Below, in pieces: positions 14,518 through 22,228 of a stretch of 43,661 bases of DNA. Position numbers and translations under genes: made by a program. The stretch is from a virus. Under the pieces are notes generated by a model that was given only the letters and a program-made list of their open reading frames with translations, had not been told where the DNA came from and ran no database searches. The stretch lies in the IMG/VR virus record IMGVR_UViG_3300003323_000989, positions 1 through 43,661 of that record. One strand, given 5' to 3'. Position 1 is the first letter of the stretch. Every line of letters starts with the position of its first letter.

Positions 14518-15084
14518 CTACTTGATTTCTCGAACGAGTTCAGGCTGCGTCGTGAGCTTCAATGGTTGGTCGGCAAGCATGTACTCGCCATTCCATTGCA
14601 CGTATACGCCATCAGTCGTCCAAAAGAAAATGTAGTCGCTTGAATGACCGTATGTACCGTCAAGCTCTGGCGCTTCAGTCGAATAGAGCGTTGCAGTGCC
14701 GTCACCACTCGGGTCAACGAATCGCTCTGAAGCTGTCAGGCGTTTCGAACCCGACGTGATTTTTCCTTTTACGGTGTAAAACGCCATCACCTTGCCGAAT
14801 GAAATCAGGTAGATGTAACTGATTTTGTTTTCATCCGAGAAGAGCGTCAGACGCTTACTGATGTTGATTCGCTCAAGTGACGTATCGAGATGAGGGATAC
14901 TCACGGAACTTTCGAGACGATTCTGCTGCTCAGCGACCGTTTCCTGTTCCTGCTGTTGCTGGTAACTCGCATCGCTCGTGCATGGAGTGAAGAACCCGCA
15001 TGCATATGCTCTCGTCGTAATCGCCGCAAATCCCGCCATCGTGAGCATCACGAGAAGCGAAACGATTGTAACTCTGCGTGCCAT
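14518..15084 (-). CDS. Exported protein of the SPFH gene group
   Basis: 188 residues. Signal peptide (about 1-28: basic start, hydrophobic core, AYA-C) then GFFTPCTSD and a Gln/Glu-rich coiled stretch (YQQQQEQETVAEQQNRLESS). The rest is a beta-rich domain with KISYIYLISFGKVMAFYTVKG and DGVYVQWNGEYML. Probably periplasmic or membrane-attached. It lies two genes downstream of the SPFH gene with gaps of 1 nt, so the three form one unit. Confidence 0.7.
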   Translation of the reverse strand: MARRVTIVSLLVMLTMAGFAAITTRAYACGFFTPCTSDASYQQQQEQETVAEQQNRLESSVSIPHLDTSLERINISKRLTLFSDENKISYIYLISFGKVMAFYTVKGKITSGSKRLTASERFVDPSGDGTATLYSTEAPELDGTYGHSSDYIFFWTTDGVYVQWNGEYMLADQPLKLTTQPELVREIK

Positions 15085-15085
15085 A

Positions 15086-15535
15086 TTAGAAGGGCATCAG
15101 ATTAAAGAATAATGGTAGGTCTTCCTCAAAGAGGGAGCGGTCAGCTTCTTTCATGCGCGCGTTGTACTCGCCTACCAGCGAATTGTATTGCGCCTTCTGA
15201 CCCTGAGCGACCGCGCGCAATCGCGCGTCCTCATTTTTGTCTTCGAACGTCCAGTCCTTTCGCGGGCCAGCCGATGCTTCGAACGACGTGACCGCTGTAT
15301 CTGACTGGTCAATCGTCACTTTCAGCATCAGGATTGCCTGCTCGCGCTCTTTGAACCAGTGATAGTTGTAGAGCACGTTATTTGCGTCGTATGTCTTTTG
15401 GATGATGTCGCGGTTCGCTTGAATCTGCGAATCGAGCTTCAACCACGGAAGCGTAATGATTCCCAACGCTGTGCCCAATAGCGAGAGTCCGAAGAGTCCC
15501 GCGAGAATCAGCACGAAATAGCCGAATGCTTTCAT
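15086..15535 (-). CDS. Membrane-anchored protein of the SPFH gene group
   Basis: 149 residues: one N-terminal membrane segment (about 4-30), then a soluble helical part with KTYDANNVLYNYHWFKEREQ and GQKAQYNSLVGEYNARMKEA. The helical periplasmic part behind one anchor is reminiscent of LemA-type proteins, but I cannot claim homology. It starts 1 nt after the SPFH stop, suggesting a partner of that ring. Confidence 0.65.
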   Translation of the reverse strand: MKAFGYFVLILAGLFGLSLLGTALGIITLPWLKLDSQIQANRDIIQKTYDANNVLYNYHWFKEREQAILMLKVTIDQSDTAVTSFEASAGPRKDWTFEDKNEDARLRAVAQGQKAQYNSLVGEYNARMKEADRSLFEEDLPLFFNLMPF

Positions 15536-15536
15536 A

Positions 15537-16805
15537 CTACTTCGATGTCTTTAACGCCTCTGGCAGCTTGGTGAGGTCGATACCGAGACCTTCAAACATC
15601 TGCCCCAGGTCAGCACCTGTTTTGGCGTTCATCGGAAGGCCCAAGATGTTGCCACCTTCGCCGCCCGTGACGATTTTAATGTTTGCGTTCTTCGCAATCT
15701 CCGCATACGCCTGCGCAAATGCAGCCTGGATTTCCACGGATGCTTTGATTTGCTCAAGCGAGATACCAGCGTCATTGAATTTCTTCAATGCCTCTGCCAT
15801 CGCGTCTTTCGCCTTTGCTTCCGCGAGACCTTGCGCTTCGATTGCTTCCGCTTTCGCTTTACCCGTGAGAGAGACAACGTTCGCTTCTTTCTCTCCCTTG
15901 ATGCGGATTGCCTCTCCTTCTCCTTCCGCTTGCGTAATCGCGGCCTCTTTATTCACGGTCGCCTGTCCGACTGTCATGACCTTGAGCGCTGCAACTTTCT
16001 GCTCGTTTGTTTTCGCAGTAGCGACAGCAATTTGCTGCTCCTTCTCCTGCTCTTTGATTCCGAGCGCAGTATCACGGTCAATTTGACTCGACTGGAAAAC
16101 CTTTTCGGCATCAGCCTTTGCGACTTCAGCTTTCTGACGGTTTTGTTGTTCCGCCTCCACTGCTTCACGGTCACGCTGCGCTACAGCGATGCGCGCCTTC
16201 GACTGCACTTCCGCTTTGCGCATGGCCTCATAGTTGTGAATGACCTGCGAGCCTTCTTGGTCGCGAATATCATTCACTTCGAGATTCACCAATTGCACAC
16301 CCCACGATTGCAACACAGGGTCTACTTCGCCCGTGACGCTCTGTGAGAATGTTTTGCGGTCGCGCATGATGTCGAGAATTTCCTGCTTCATCGCAGCAGC
16401 ACGCGCGATTGCCTGCACGATTGCAATAAGGTCTTGATGAAGCGAACCGAATACGTCTCCACTATTGAAATCGAGACGTTCCGCTGCTTTCACAGGGTCT
16501 TCAATGTGCAACCATGTAACCACATCGCAGAGAAACGGCGCGAGAAGGTTGTCATTTAAAGGAATGTCTTTAATGTCGAGCTTCACGTTGGTGAGTGGCA
16601 TGACATACCGCTTCATTAGAAACGGCACATAGAAATACGATGTCTTGCCATCCACGCCGTCTTTTTTGACTGGCGATTTTATCTTTCGACCGCGACCCAT
16701 GAACACGATGACGTGAGCCTCGTTAGGGCCGACCACTCGATAGCACGAGAGGAAGAAAATAATGAACGCACCTATTAATAGAGCACCTGCACCAATCAGC
16801 AACAT
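15537..16805 (-). CDS. SPFH/flotillin-like membrane protein
   Basis: 422 residues. N-terminal membrane anchor (about 1-22), SPFH/band-7 domain (about 25-185, starting YRVVGPNEAHVIVFMGRG), then a long Glu/Ala/Lys coiled coil (about 190-335) with the flotillin EA pattern (KEAAITQAEGEGEAIRIKGE), and a Gly-rich C-terminal part. Flotillins and their HflKC/prohibitin relatives form large membrane cages that control proteases and local membrane order. First gene of the leftward unit, so expressed early. Phage copies are rare; a role in protecting or remodelling the host membrane is inference. Confidence 0.9.
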   Translation of the reverse strand: MLLIGAGALLIGAFIIFFLSCYRVVGPNEAHVIVFMGRGRKIKSPVKKDGVDGKTSYFYVPFLMKRYVMPLTNVKLDIKDIPLNDNLLAPFLCDVVTWLHIEDPVKAAERLDFNSGDVFGSLHQDLIAIVQAIARAAAMKQEILDIMRDRKTFSQSVTGEVDPVLQSWGVQLVNLEVNDIRDQEGSQVIHNYEAMRKAEVQSKARIAVAQRDREAVEAEQQNRQKAEVAKADAEKVFQSSQIDRDTALGIKEQEKEQQIAVATAKTNEQKVAALKVMTVGQATVNKEAAITQAEGEGEAIRIKGEKEANVVSLTGKAKAEAIEAQGLAEAKAKDAMAEALKKFNDAGISLEQIKASVEIQAAFAQAYAEIAKNANIKIVTGGEGGNILGLPMNAKTGADLGQMFEGLGIDLTKLPEALKTSK

Positions 16806-16842
16806 ATGTGCTAGTTGTTTAATCCACTATACTAATGAGTGA

Positions 16843-16870
16843 ATGATACGGCATCAGAGTTGCTTGGCAA
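16843..16870 (-). promoter_or_regulatory. Leftward promoter of the SPFH unit
   Basis: Minus strand TTGCCA (16870-16865), 16-base spacer, TATCAT (16848-16843), five of six consensus bases at each site. The SPFH ATG is 38 nt downstream of the -10. The same 16-base spacing is found in the other promoters here. Confidence 0.6.
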
Positions 16871-16902
16871 TGCAAAGGTGTGGAAAAGTCCACTTTAGTT
16901 GC

Positions 16903-16930
16903 TTGACATGATTTACCTGCTTGCTATACT
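16903..16930 (+). promoter_or_regulatory. Strong rightward early promoter
   Basis: TTGACA (16903-16908), 16-base spacer ending CTGCTTGC, TATACT (16925-16930). The DnaA-box-like AGTCCACT lies 8 nt upstream. It drives recT and the rightward unit. The eight bases before the -10 are identical in the promoter at 23420. Confidence 0.87.
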
Positions 16931-17112
16931 TTTCGTCAGACAAGAGTAACGCCTACTTGGTTCGGTCTAAAACCGAACTGGGTTCAGCGTCAACAAAAAA
17001 ACTTGTCTAGCACTTTTGCAAAATAGAGTGCGAGTCTCGTATCCTTTGCTCCCCCGCTTCTTACGAGGCGGCGGGGCAGAGGAGCGGTTTAACCGCTACT
17101 TAGAAATTAATT
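16931..17112 (+). promoter_or_regulatory. Long structured leader of the rightward unit
   Basis: About 175 nt between promoter and recT start without a gene. Three inverted repeats: GTTCGGT/ACCGAAC (16960-16978, 5-nt loop), CCCCGC/GCGGGG (17052-17076), and AGCGGTT/AACCGCT (17083-17097). No T-run follows them, so they look like leader-RNA structure or operators rather than terminators. No Shine-Dalgarno site before the ATG at 17113. Confidence 0.5.
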
Positions 17113-17994
17113 ATGTCCAAAACTTCTCAGATTGAGGTAATCAATCAGGAGATAAACAGACAGCTTGCCAACGCCGAAGTCGGGCGTGCGCTCCTGGCGA
17201 CGACCTTCAAAGGTCTGACCGCTGTGACGATGAAGCAAGCAATCATGGAGGGAATGATTCGCGGCTTTCGCTTCGAAGACTTCCTGAAAAAGAATGTGTA
17301 CGCCATCCCGTTCAGGGATAGGCAGAACAACAGGGATTCATACTCTCTCATCACATCCATCGACTACGCGCGCAAAATTGGCGCGAAGAGTGGCATTGTG
17401 GGGAAAGATGCGCCCAAATACGAAATGGATGGAAAGCACATCGTTTCGTGCTCTGTGACCGTGCACAAGAAGACGGGCAACTACATCGGTGACTTCACTG
17501 CTGAAGTCTACTTTGATGAGTTCGACACGGGCAAAAACCTGTGGGTCTCAAAGCCGCGCGTCATGATTGCAAAGGTCGCAGAGATGCACGCGCTTCGCAG
17601 CGCCTGCCCTGAAGAGCTTTCGCAGCTTTATGCTGAAGAAGAGCTTGAATCAGAGAAGGTAGAGCCGATGAAACCGTACACGGTCGCGCGCGTGATTCCT
17701 GCTGAAGATGATGAAGCAGGCGGATACCACGCCGACCCTGAAGTACCGAAGGCAGACGAGCCAGTGAATGAACCAGTGGCTGAAGTCGTGCCCGAAGAGC
17801 CAGCGGTCGAAGAAAAGCCGCGCGACGTGAAGGTCATGAAAAAAGAGATTGCCGACCTTCTCTACAAAAAGGCCAAGTTCACATCGCTTGGAAAGACGCA
17901 GGACAAAATCAGTGACAAGATATTTGACCTCGTAGGCATCGCCTACAGGGAAGAAAATTATCCAGCGATAATCGAAGAGCTTCAAAGCCTATGA
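17113..17994 (+). CDS. recT: RecT/Bet-family single-strand annealing protein
   Basis: 293 residues. The N-terminal two thirds match the RecT pattern: AIMEGMIRGFRFEDFLKKNV, AIPFRDRQNNRDSYSLITSI, a beta core with SVTVHKKTGNYIGDFTAEVYF, and the family signature KPRVMIAKVAEMHALRSACPEELSQLYAEEE (about 148-178). The C-terminal third is an acidic Pro/Glu/Val-rich linker (about 185-235) and a basic helical end. Such proteins anneal complementary strands during phage recombination. No partner exonuclease is visible; RusA at the end of the unit would resolve the junctions. Confidence 0.9.
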   Translation: MSKTSQIEVINQEINRQLANAEVGRALLATTFKGLTAVTMKQAIMEGMIRGFRFEDFLKKNVYAIPFRDRQNNRDSYSLITSIDYARKIGAKSGIVGKDAPKYEMDGKHIVSCSVTVHKKTGNYIGDFTAEVYFDEFDTGKNLWVSKPRVMIAKVAEMHALRSACPEELSQLYAEEELESEKVEPMKPYTVARVIPAEDDEAGGYHADPEVPKADEPVNEPVAEVVPEEPAVEEKPRDVKVMKKEIADLLYKKAKFTSLGKTQDKISDKIFDLVGIAYREENYPAIIEELQSL

Positions 17995-18140
17995 TGAAAA
18001 CACCTGACCAAATCACGGTGGCGTACTTGGAATGCCTCGTAATGCCAAACGGAGAGGTCATCTGCCTCGGAAAGACTCTGGGGTGGACAGATAAACTCGG
18101 TGAATATCTGACCCCAAAAACCGAGCTTCAACACGTATGA
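17991..18140 (+). CDS. Hypothetical 49-residue protein
   Basis: ATG overlaps the recT stop (ATGATG), and the end overlaps the next gene by ATGA. Small beta-rich sequence with LVMPNGEVICLGKTLGW, which reads as a hairpin. No family recognised. Confidence 0.6.
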   Translation: MMKTPDQITVAYLECLVMPNGEVICLGKTLGWTDKLGEYLTPKTELQHV

Positions 18141-18457
18141 CCAAAAAGGCACTCGCAAATCTTCAGAAGCAAATGCATGAGTATCACCAAAAGATTCTTC
18201 AGAATGGTGGCGCACTCACGTATTACTTCTGCCATCATTGCGGTGAAATGATTCCGACGGTTCAGCCAACTGAAGACCTCGTATCGAGCAAAGGTTACTG
18301 GGACTCGGCAACGACATGCATCAACTGCGGTGAAATGAATTTCGTAGCGACATACCCGAACGGAAATACTGATTCTCAGCCAATGCCATTCCCGAAGAAA
18401 AGAATTATCCACGTCTATAAACCAAATGTGGCGCGCAAGCCCGCATTCTCAAAATAG
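18137..18457 (+). CDS. Zinc-ribbon protein
   Basis: 106 residues. Helical start, then CHHC (32-35) and CINC (about 61-64) as a four-ligand ribbon, then a basic C-terminus (PFPKKRIIHVYKPNVARK). Coupled to the gene before. Could bind DNA in the recombination block. Confidence 0.65.
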   Translation: MTKKALANLQKQMHEYHQKILQNGGALTYYFCHHCGEMIPTVQPTEDLVSSKGYWDSATTCINCGEMNFVATYPNGNTDSQPMPFPKKRIIHVYKPNVARKPAFSK

Positions 18458-18459
18458 CT

Positions 18460-18876
18460 ATGGCCAAAAAAGCAACGAAAAAAGCAAAGGCACCCGAGAA
18501 GTCGGCATACGAAATCGCCAGTGAACTTCTCGAAGTGCGGTCAGAAATGAATGTGCTCAAGCAGGCAGAAAAAGGTCTCGCAGATGAGCTTCGCAAACGA
18601 ATGAAATCGGGCGAGCAGCAAGACATCTTCTACTTTATGCCTGTGACCTCTCTGAAAGTGCTCAATGGCGAAAAAGCCATGGCATGGGCACAAAAATACG
18701 CTCCCAAAGCCATTACCATAAACACCACGACGGCGCGCAAAATCTTCATTCAAGACGCCCTGACTGGTTCGATGGGAACGCCTGAAAGCAACGGCTTCGC
18801 GCTGACAACAACCGAGCAATTGCGGGAGGTGAAGGCTAAAGGCGATGAGCCTGAAGCTGGATACGACATTGGTTAA
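18460..18876 (+). CDS. Hypothetical protein
   Basis: 138 residues: Lys/Ala-rich start, a coiled-coil stretch (YEIASELLEVRSEMNVLKQA), then a folded part with AMAWAQKYAPKAITINTTTARKI. The pattern is reminiscent of phage proteins found beside recombination functions, but I do not recognise the family. Confidence 0.65.
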   Translation: MAKKATKKAKAPEKSAYEIASELLEVRSEMNVLKQAEKGLADELRKRMKSGEQQDIFYFMPVTSLKVLNGEKAMAWAQKYAPKAITINTTTARKIFIQDALTGSMGTPESNGFALTTTEQLREVKAKGDEPEAGYDIG

Positions 18877-18893
18877 TAGTTAAGAAATACCGC

Positions 18894-18989
18894 ATGGATG
18901 AGGAAGACGAGGACGAAACTCTAGTAGACGATTCCGAAGAGGAAGAGTCGGTCGAAGAGATATTAGAAGAATTAGAGGACTTGGAATAA
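18894..18989 (+). CDS. Acidic microprotein
   Basis: 31 residues, of which 21 are Asp or Glu (MDEEDEDETLVDDSEEEESV and on). It fits exactly in the gap between two genes, with a start after a 17-nt gap and a stop 2 nt before the next ATG. Such acidic peptides can mimic DNA, but length limits confidence. Confidence 0.45.
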   Translation: MDEEDEDETLVDDSEEEESVEEILEELEDLE

Positions 18990-18991
18990 AT

Positions 18992-19291
18992 ATGGCAAAG
19001 CAAATAAATTTGACCATTGGTGACGAACGAATCCCGAGCAATTGGCACGTAAGCATCTTGGCTCGCGCCTTCGACTCGAAAGAGTTGAAAAAGATTTGGG
19101 AAGCGTACAAAGCGGCTCGTTTCCGCGATGGATACGCGGCAAAGCCGCCAACTGATGTGCAGAAAAAGATGGCGGAAATGAGAAAGAAAGGGATTCGCAC
19201 TTCTGAAATCGCACGACAGTACAAGGTGCCAACGCATGTTGTAGATGTCGCAGTTCGAAAGGTCGCAATCTGGCAATACCTTCACGCCTAA
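18992..19291 (+). CDS. Small helix-turn-helix protein
   Basis: 99 residues. The C-terminal half has a helix-turn-helix look: MRKKGIRTSEIARQYKVPTH then VVDVAVRKVAIWQYL. The N-terminal half is basic and helical. May be a regulator. An inverted repeat follows its stop. Confidence 0.6.
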   Translation: MAKQINLTIGDERIPSNWHVSILARAFDSKELKKIWEAYKAARFRDGYAAKPPTDVQKKMAEMRKKGIRTSEIARQYKVPTHVVDVAVRKVAIWQYLHA

Positions 19292-19297
19292 TTGCCT

Positions 19298-19339
19298 CCA
19301 TATTCTGTCCCTCACGCCCTGCGGGGGACAGAAATATGG
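19298..19339 (+). promoter_or_regulatory. Hairpin that covers the ribosome site and start codon of the next gene
   Basis: Left arm 19298-19311 (CCATATTCTGTCCC) pairs with right arm 19325-19339 with a single bulge. The right arm contains the GGGGGA ribosome site region and the ATG at 19336, so translation of that gene should be shut while the hairpin is closed. No T-run, so not a terminator. Confidence 0.6.
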
Positions 19340-19569
19340 AAAAGAAAATAAAAGATTTGCGTTTATACGATTTGCCACGCATGACACCCTTGCGATTGCA
19401 AGATGCTGAAGGCGAATGGTTCAATGCGATGTTCCACAATCTCGATGGAATGTATTCCTATATCGAAGTCACTGACGGGCCACACAAAGGAAAGGCGGTG
19501 CATTTGGCAACCTGGACACCAATGAAAAAGGTTAAAGACCATTACGAGATAGATTACAAGCGTGCATGA
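19336..19569 (+). CDS. Hypothetical protein with hairpin-sequestered start
   Basis: 77 residues, beta-rich (EWFNAMFHNLDGMYSYIEVT, GPHKGKAVHLATWTPM), probably a small barrel. GGGGGA precedes the ATG. The start lies inside a stable hairpin. Overlaps the next gene by 4 nt. No family recognised. Confidence 0.6.
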   Translation: MEKKIKDLRLYDLPRMTPLRLQDAEGEWFNAMFHNLDGMYSYIEVTDGPHKGKAVHLATWTPMKKVKDHYEIDYKRA

Positions 19570-19850
19570 AAACAACGAAAGGCACTGTCGAAGACATGCT
19601 TAGGAAATTCCCGAAATTCCGCGAGCGCAAACATAAAGATGCGGGTATCACGTATTTTTTGGTAGAAGAATCGCCCGAATTGAAAAAGGTGCCTCGCGAG
19701 CTTCTTGTGAAATTCGCCCAGGATTACGCTTCCGCTGACCGCGCATGGCGTCAGTCGCTAGAAAAGCACCCCGAGCTACGCGGCAGTGACTACAACCAGA
19801 AATTCGACCTTACCAGGCAGCATAGGTTAAAATTAGGCTATCGCTCATGA
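19566..19850 (+). CDS. Hypothetical protein
   Basis: 94 residues, basic and helical (RKFPKFRERKHKDAG, VKFAQDYASADRAWRQSLEK). ATGA overlap on both sides. No family recognised. Confidence 0.65.
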   Translation: MKTTKGTVEDMLRKFPKFRERKHKDAGITYFLVEESPELKKVPRELLVKFAQDYASADRAWRQSLEKHPELRGSDYNQKFDLTRQHRLKLGYRS

Positions 19851-20158
19851 GAGACCGCATCAAAAAAGCATACGATTGGTATAGAGAAAACTACCTTTTC
19901 GTGTGCGGCTTTGCTGCATGGATTATGTACCTCTATGTGACCCCATGGATTTTCACCTTTCACTGGTTCGGCGATGGCTTTGTGGGAATGCTGGCTTTCA
20001 TAACGGTGTGGCTTCCGCTCACCTACGTCGTCGGCGATTTGGTCATGCATGGAGTATTTCGAAAGATGATGCGAGAGCGCATCGAAAAGGAAGCAGCTAT
20101 CGAAAAAGCGATGGTAGATGGATACAACGAAGTGCTCAAGGAAATGCGCAAATCATGA
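19847..20158 (+). CDS. Small membrane protein
   Basis: 103 residues with two aromatic-rich membrane segments (about 15-36 and 44-68), short N-terminal basic end and a charged helical C-terminus (RERIEKEAAIEKAMVDGYNE). Coupled to the gene upstream. No family recognised. Confidence 0.65.
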   Translation: MRDRIKKAYDWYRENYLFVCGFAAWIMYLYVTPWIFTFHWFGDGFVGMLAFITVWLPLTYVVGDLVMHGVFRKMMRERIEKEAAIEKAMVDGYNEVLKEMRKS

Positions 20159-20159
20159 T

Positions 20160-20435
20160 ATGCAAGGCGTCAAACGGGGTGCTCATGTTGGTGGTAAAGA
20201 TTATCGCAAGAATGATTTTTATTGGGCTGTCGTGTATGGCAATCACATTACTGCAATTTATCCACGCCAAGCAGATGCGCGTACTAGCGTGGTTCACAAC
20301 AACGTTCGGTGGGAACAGCACGGGTGGGGTCGGCCCTGGCGAATCGTCCGCTTCCGCTACCGCTTCAAGGGCACGGAGATAGATTCCTACTTACATAGCT
20401 TCGAACGTAAGGAAAAACCAAAAAAGCGCGTATGA
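20160..20435 (+). CDS. Hypothetical protein
   Basis: 91 residues from the ATG at 20160, 1 nt after the upstream stop; a longer start at 20118 would overlap. Beta-rich (FYWAVVYGNHITAIYP, PWRIVRFRYRFKGTEID) with a basic end. No family recognised. Confidence 0.6.
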   Translation: MQGVKRGAHVGGKDYRKNDFYWAVVYGNHITAIYPRQADARTSVVHNNVRWEQHGWGRPWRIVRFRYRFKGTEIDSYLHSFERKEKPKKRV

Positions 20436-20596
20436 GTTGTTGTTCATGGTGCGAAGCGTCAGATGGCAAAGGGGGACTGGATGAATGCTCAAATCCTGAT
20501 TGCGAATGCCACAAAGACGATGGGCAGGAAAATGAAATCACGTTGGGCGCAGATTCTTTCTTGGGAAAAATCATGAGGTTTTTTGGAGGTGTATGA
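20432..20596 (+). CDS. Small Cys-rich protein
   Basis: 54 residues with seven Cys residues in the first half (MSCCSWCEAS, ECSNPDCECH), likely one or two zinc sites, then a short amphipathic end (FLGKIMRFFGG). Overlaps both neighbours by ATGA. No family recognised. Confidence 0.6.
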   Translation: MSCCSWCEASDGKGGLDECSNPDCECHKDDGQENEITLGADSFLGKIMRFFGGV

Positions 20597-20838
20597 AGAA
20601 TCCGTTTGATGCATTAAAAGCAATAGAGCGACTTGTCGGGTCGGACTTCGGCATGGATATGGAATTTTATCTGGTAGACAAGCCGAAAAAGAATAAAATT
20701 TGGCTCAAGAAAAATTTGCGCCAGGCAGCAAAAATAATCACTGACATATATGTCATCGCGCATGCTGAAGGCCCGTGCGGGGGTCATCCAAATTGGGAAA
20801 ATAAGAAGTACGAAATCCTTAAAAAATATGAAGCGTAA
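20593..20838 (+). CDS. Hypothetical protein
   Basis: 81 residues, basic, mixed structure (IERLVGSDFGMDMEFYLVD, IWLKKNLRQAAKIITDIYVI). Good TTTGGAGGTGT ribosome site before the ATG. No family recognised. Confidence 0.6.
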   Translation: MKNPFDALKAIERLVGSDFGMDMEFYLVDKPKKNKIWLKKNLRQAAKIITDIYVIAHAEGPCGGHPNWENKKYEILKKYEA

Positions 20839-21052
20839 TACGATGCAGGAGGAAGTAGAGAAAATGGTCTATGTACTCTGGTCATTTCGAATGGGCCACG
20901 GGTATTCTCAAAAGGAAACTGCGGAAAAGTTGGGGTGCGAACAAACCTATATTTCGATGGTGGAAAATGGCAAGCGAGTACCCAGTATTGACTTCCTGAA
21001 TCGTTGGGCACGTTTGTATGATATGAAGATTCATCTTAAAATTGGCGCATGA
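20828..21052 (+). CDS. XRE-family transcriptional regulator (Cro/CI type)
   Basis: 75 residues from MKRNTMQEEVEKM; a second ATG at 20843 is also possible. Helix-turn-helix: GYSQKETAEKLGCEQTYISM VENGKRVPSIDFLNRWARLY, the classic XRE pattern with the recognition helix at EQTYISMVE. It is a single-domain DNA-binding protein, Cro-like, probably regulating the divergent promoters or the rightward unit (inference). Overlaps both neighbours. Confidence 0.85.
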   Translation: MKRNTMQEEVEKMVYVLWSFRMGHGYSQKETAEKLGCEQTYISMVENGKRVPSIDFLNRWARLYDMKIHLKIGA

Positions 21053-21345
21053 TGGCAGTCTTCTCTGTAGAAACGGTGGTGCATGAGAAAGACATCGCAA
21101 AGCTGTGTTTCGATTTGGAATTGAAAGCAAGCAAGATAGCGGGCATTGATGTGGTCGCATCGGATTACAACCTCGTGAATCTCTCGGATTGGCTCGATGT
21201 CGATACACAAATGCCTGAAATGGTCGCCTGGATGCAGGGAGAATACAAGCTCGATAAAGATTCCGCGCTCTACCTTTCATGCCTGCCTGTGAAGCTCATC
21301 GCTCTGAATATTTTATTAGGGGATTATAAAGTCACGGAAATATGA
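21049..21345 (+). CDS. Hypothetical protein
   Basis: 98 residues, acidic (pattern HEKDIAKLCFDLELKASKIA, LSDWLDVDTQMPEMVAWMQG). ATGATG start overlapping the regulator stop. No family recognised. Confidence 0.6.
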   Translation: MMAVFSVETVVHEKDIAKLCFDLELKASKIAGIDVVASDYNLVNLSDWLDVDTQMPEMVAWMQGEYKLDKDSALYLSCLPVKLIALNILLGDYKVTEI

Positions 21346-21695
21346 GCGACCAAATCAACAAACTCGACAACAAAATGATGCTGGAGTTCAACCGCCCGCA
21401 GAAGAAATATCGCGTGACGCTTGAAGACGTTGAGACTGGTGAAGTGCTCTACCGCTGGCTCTCCTATGGCGGTCTCGGATGTTCTGTTGAGCAAGTGCGC
21501 AGCTTTGGCGCAGAGATAGAAGGGCAGCACCAAATCTTTGCATGGGGCCACCCAATGATTCAGTGGTACGGTCTCGACCAGCAGCAAAAATGGTTCCAGG
21601 CGCATGGCGCGAATTTCGTGGACGTGCTCGAAAAGTGCGGCATCGTGCAAGGCGGCGGTGACTTTTTAAAAGAAATGTTCAGCAAAACAAAATGA
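21342..21695 (+). CDS. Hypothetical protein
   Basis: 117 residues, begins with helical charged segment, then beta strands (KYRVTLEDVETGEVLYRWLS) and a Gly-rich aromatic core (IFAWGHPMIQWYGLDQQQKW). Coupled to both neighbours by ATGA. No family recognised. Confidence 0.65.
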   Translation: MSDQINKLDNKMMLEFNRPQKKYRVTLEDVETGEVLYRWLSYGGLGCSVEQVRSFGAEIEGQHQIFAWGHPMIQWYGLDQQQKWFQAHGANFVDVLEKCGIVQGGGDFLKEMFSKTK

Positions 21696-22063
21696 AACTT
21701 TGGGTAGACGATATTCGCAATGCACCAGATGACACATGGACAGTCGCGCGCACCGTACTCTCGGCAATCCGTGCGATTTCTAAATTCGATTTTGCTGAAA
21801 TATCACTTGACCACGACATCTCGCATCAGGTCGCTGTTGGCGCACTCTCACGTCCCTACCCGTGTGAAGAAACTTTTGAGAGCGTGGCTCACTATATCGT
21901 CGCAGTCTACGGATATGCCCCAGGCGCAAAAAGGCCAAAAATAATCGTGCACTCATCGAACGTGGTAGGTTCAGAAAAAATCATGGACATCCTGAAGCAC
22001 GCTGACCTGGAAATAGAATACAAACCAATGGGTCTCGCCAACCGCTTGGAAATGGAGGTATGA
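21692..22063 (+). CDS. Receiver-like cyclic-phosphate processing protein
   Basis: 123 residues matching the cyclic-phosphate processing receiver domain: MKLWVDDIRNAPDDTWTVAR with an acidic pair at 6-7, then AEISLDHDIS (about 35-44) and later KIIVHSSN. The family is predicted, from association with nucleotide-signalling defence systems, to act on cyclic or linear nucleotide phosphates; function is not proven. In a phage it could counter cyclic-oligonucleotide defence (inference). Confidence 0.7.
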   Translation: MKLWVDDIRNAPDDTWTVARTVLSAIRAISKFDFAEISLDHDISHQVAVGALSRPYPCEETFESVAHYIVAVYGYAPGAKRPKIIVHSSNVVGSEKIMDILKHADLEIEYKPMGLANRLEMEV

Positions 22064-22224
22064 AATTTGTACGCCTCATTTTTGCAAGCCCGCTCTTTAT
22101 TCTTGGAGGAATTTTCATGACCATCGGCTGCATTCTCACGCTTTCGAGCGCCATCATCATGGGCACACAATACAGAGATATGCTCAATGACGCATTGCGC
22201 AAAATACTGCCCCCAGTAGAATAA
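22060..22224 (+). CDS. Small membrane protein
   Basis: 54 residues; one or two hydrophobic segments (about 4-36), then a helical tail with LNDALRKILPPVE. Last gene before the tRNA-Met. AATGGAGGT ribosome site upstream. Might be a small holin-like or inner-membrane protein. No family recognised. Confidence 0.55.
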   Translation: MKFVRLIFASPLFILGGIFMTIGCILTLSSAIIMGTQYRDMLNDALRKILPPVE

Positions 22225-22228
22225 AGGC

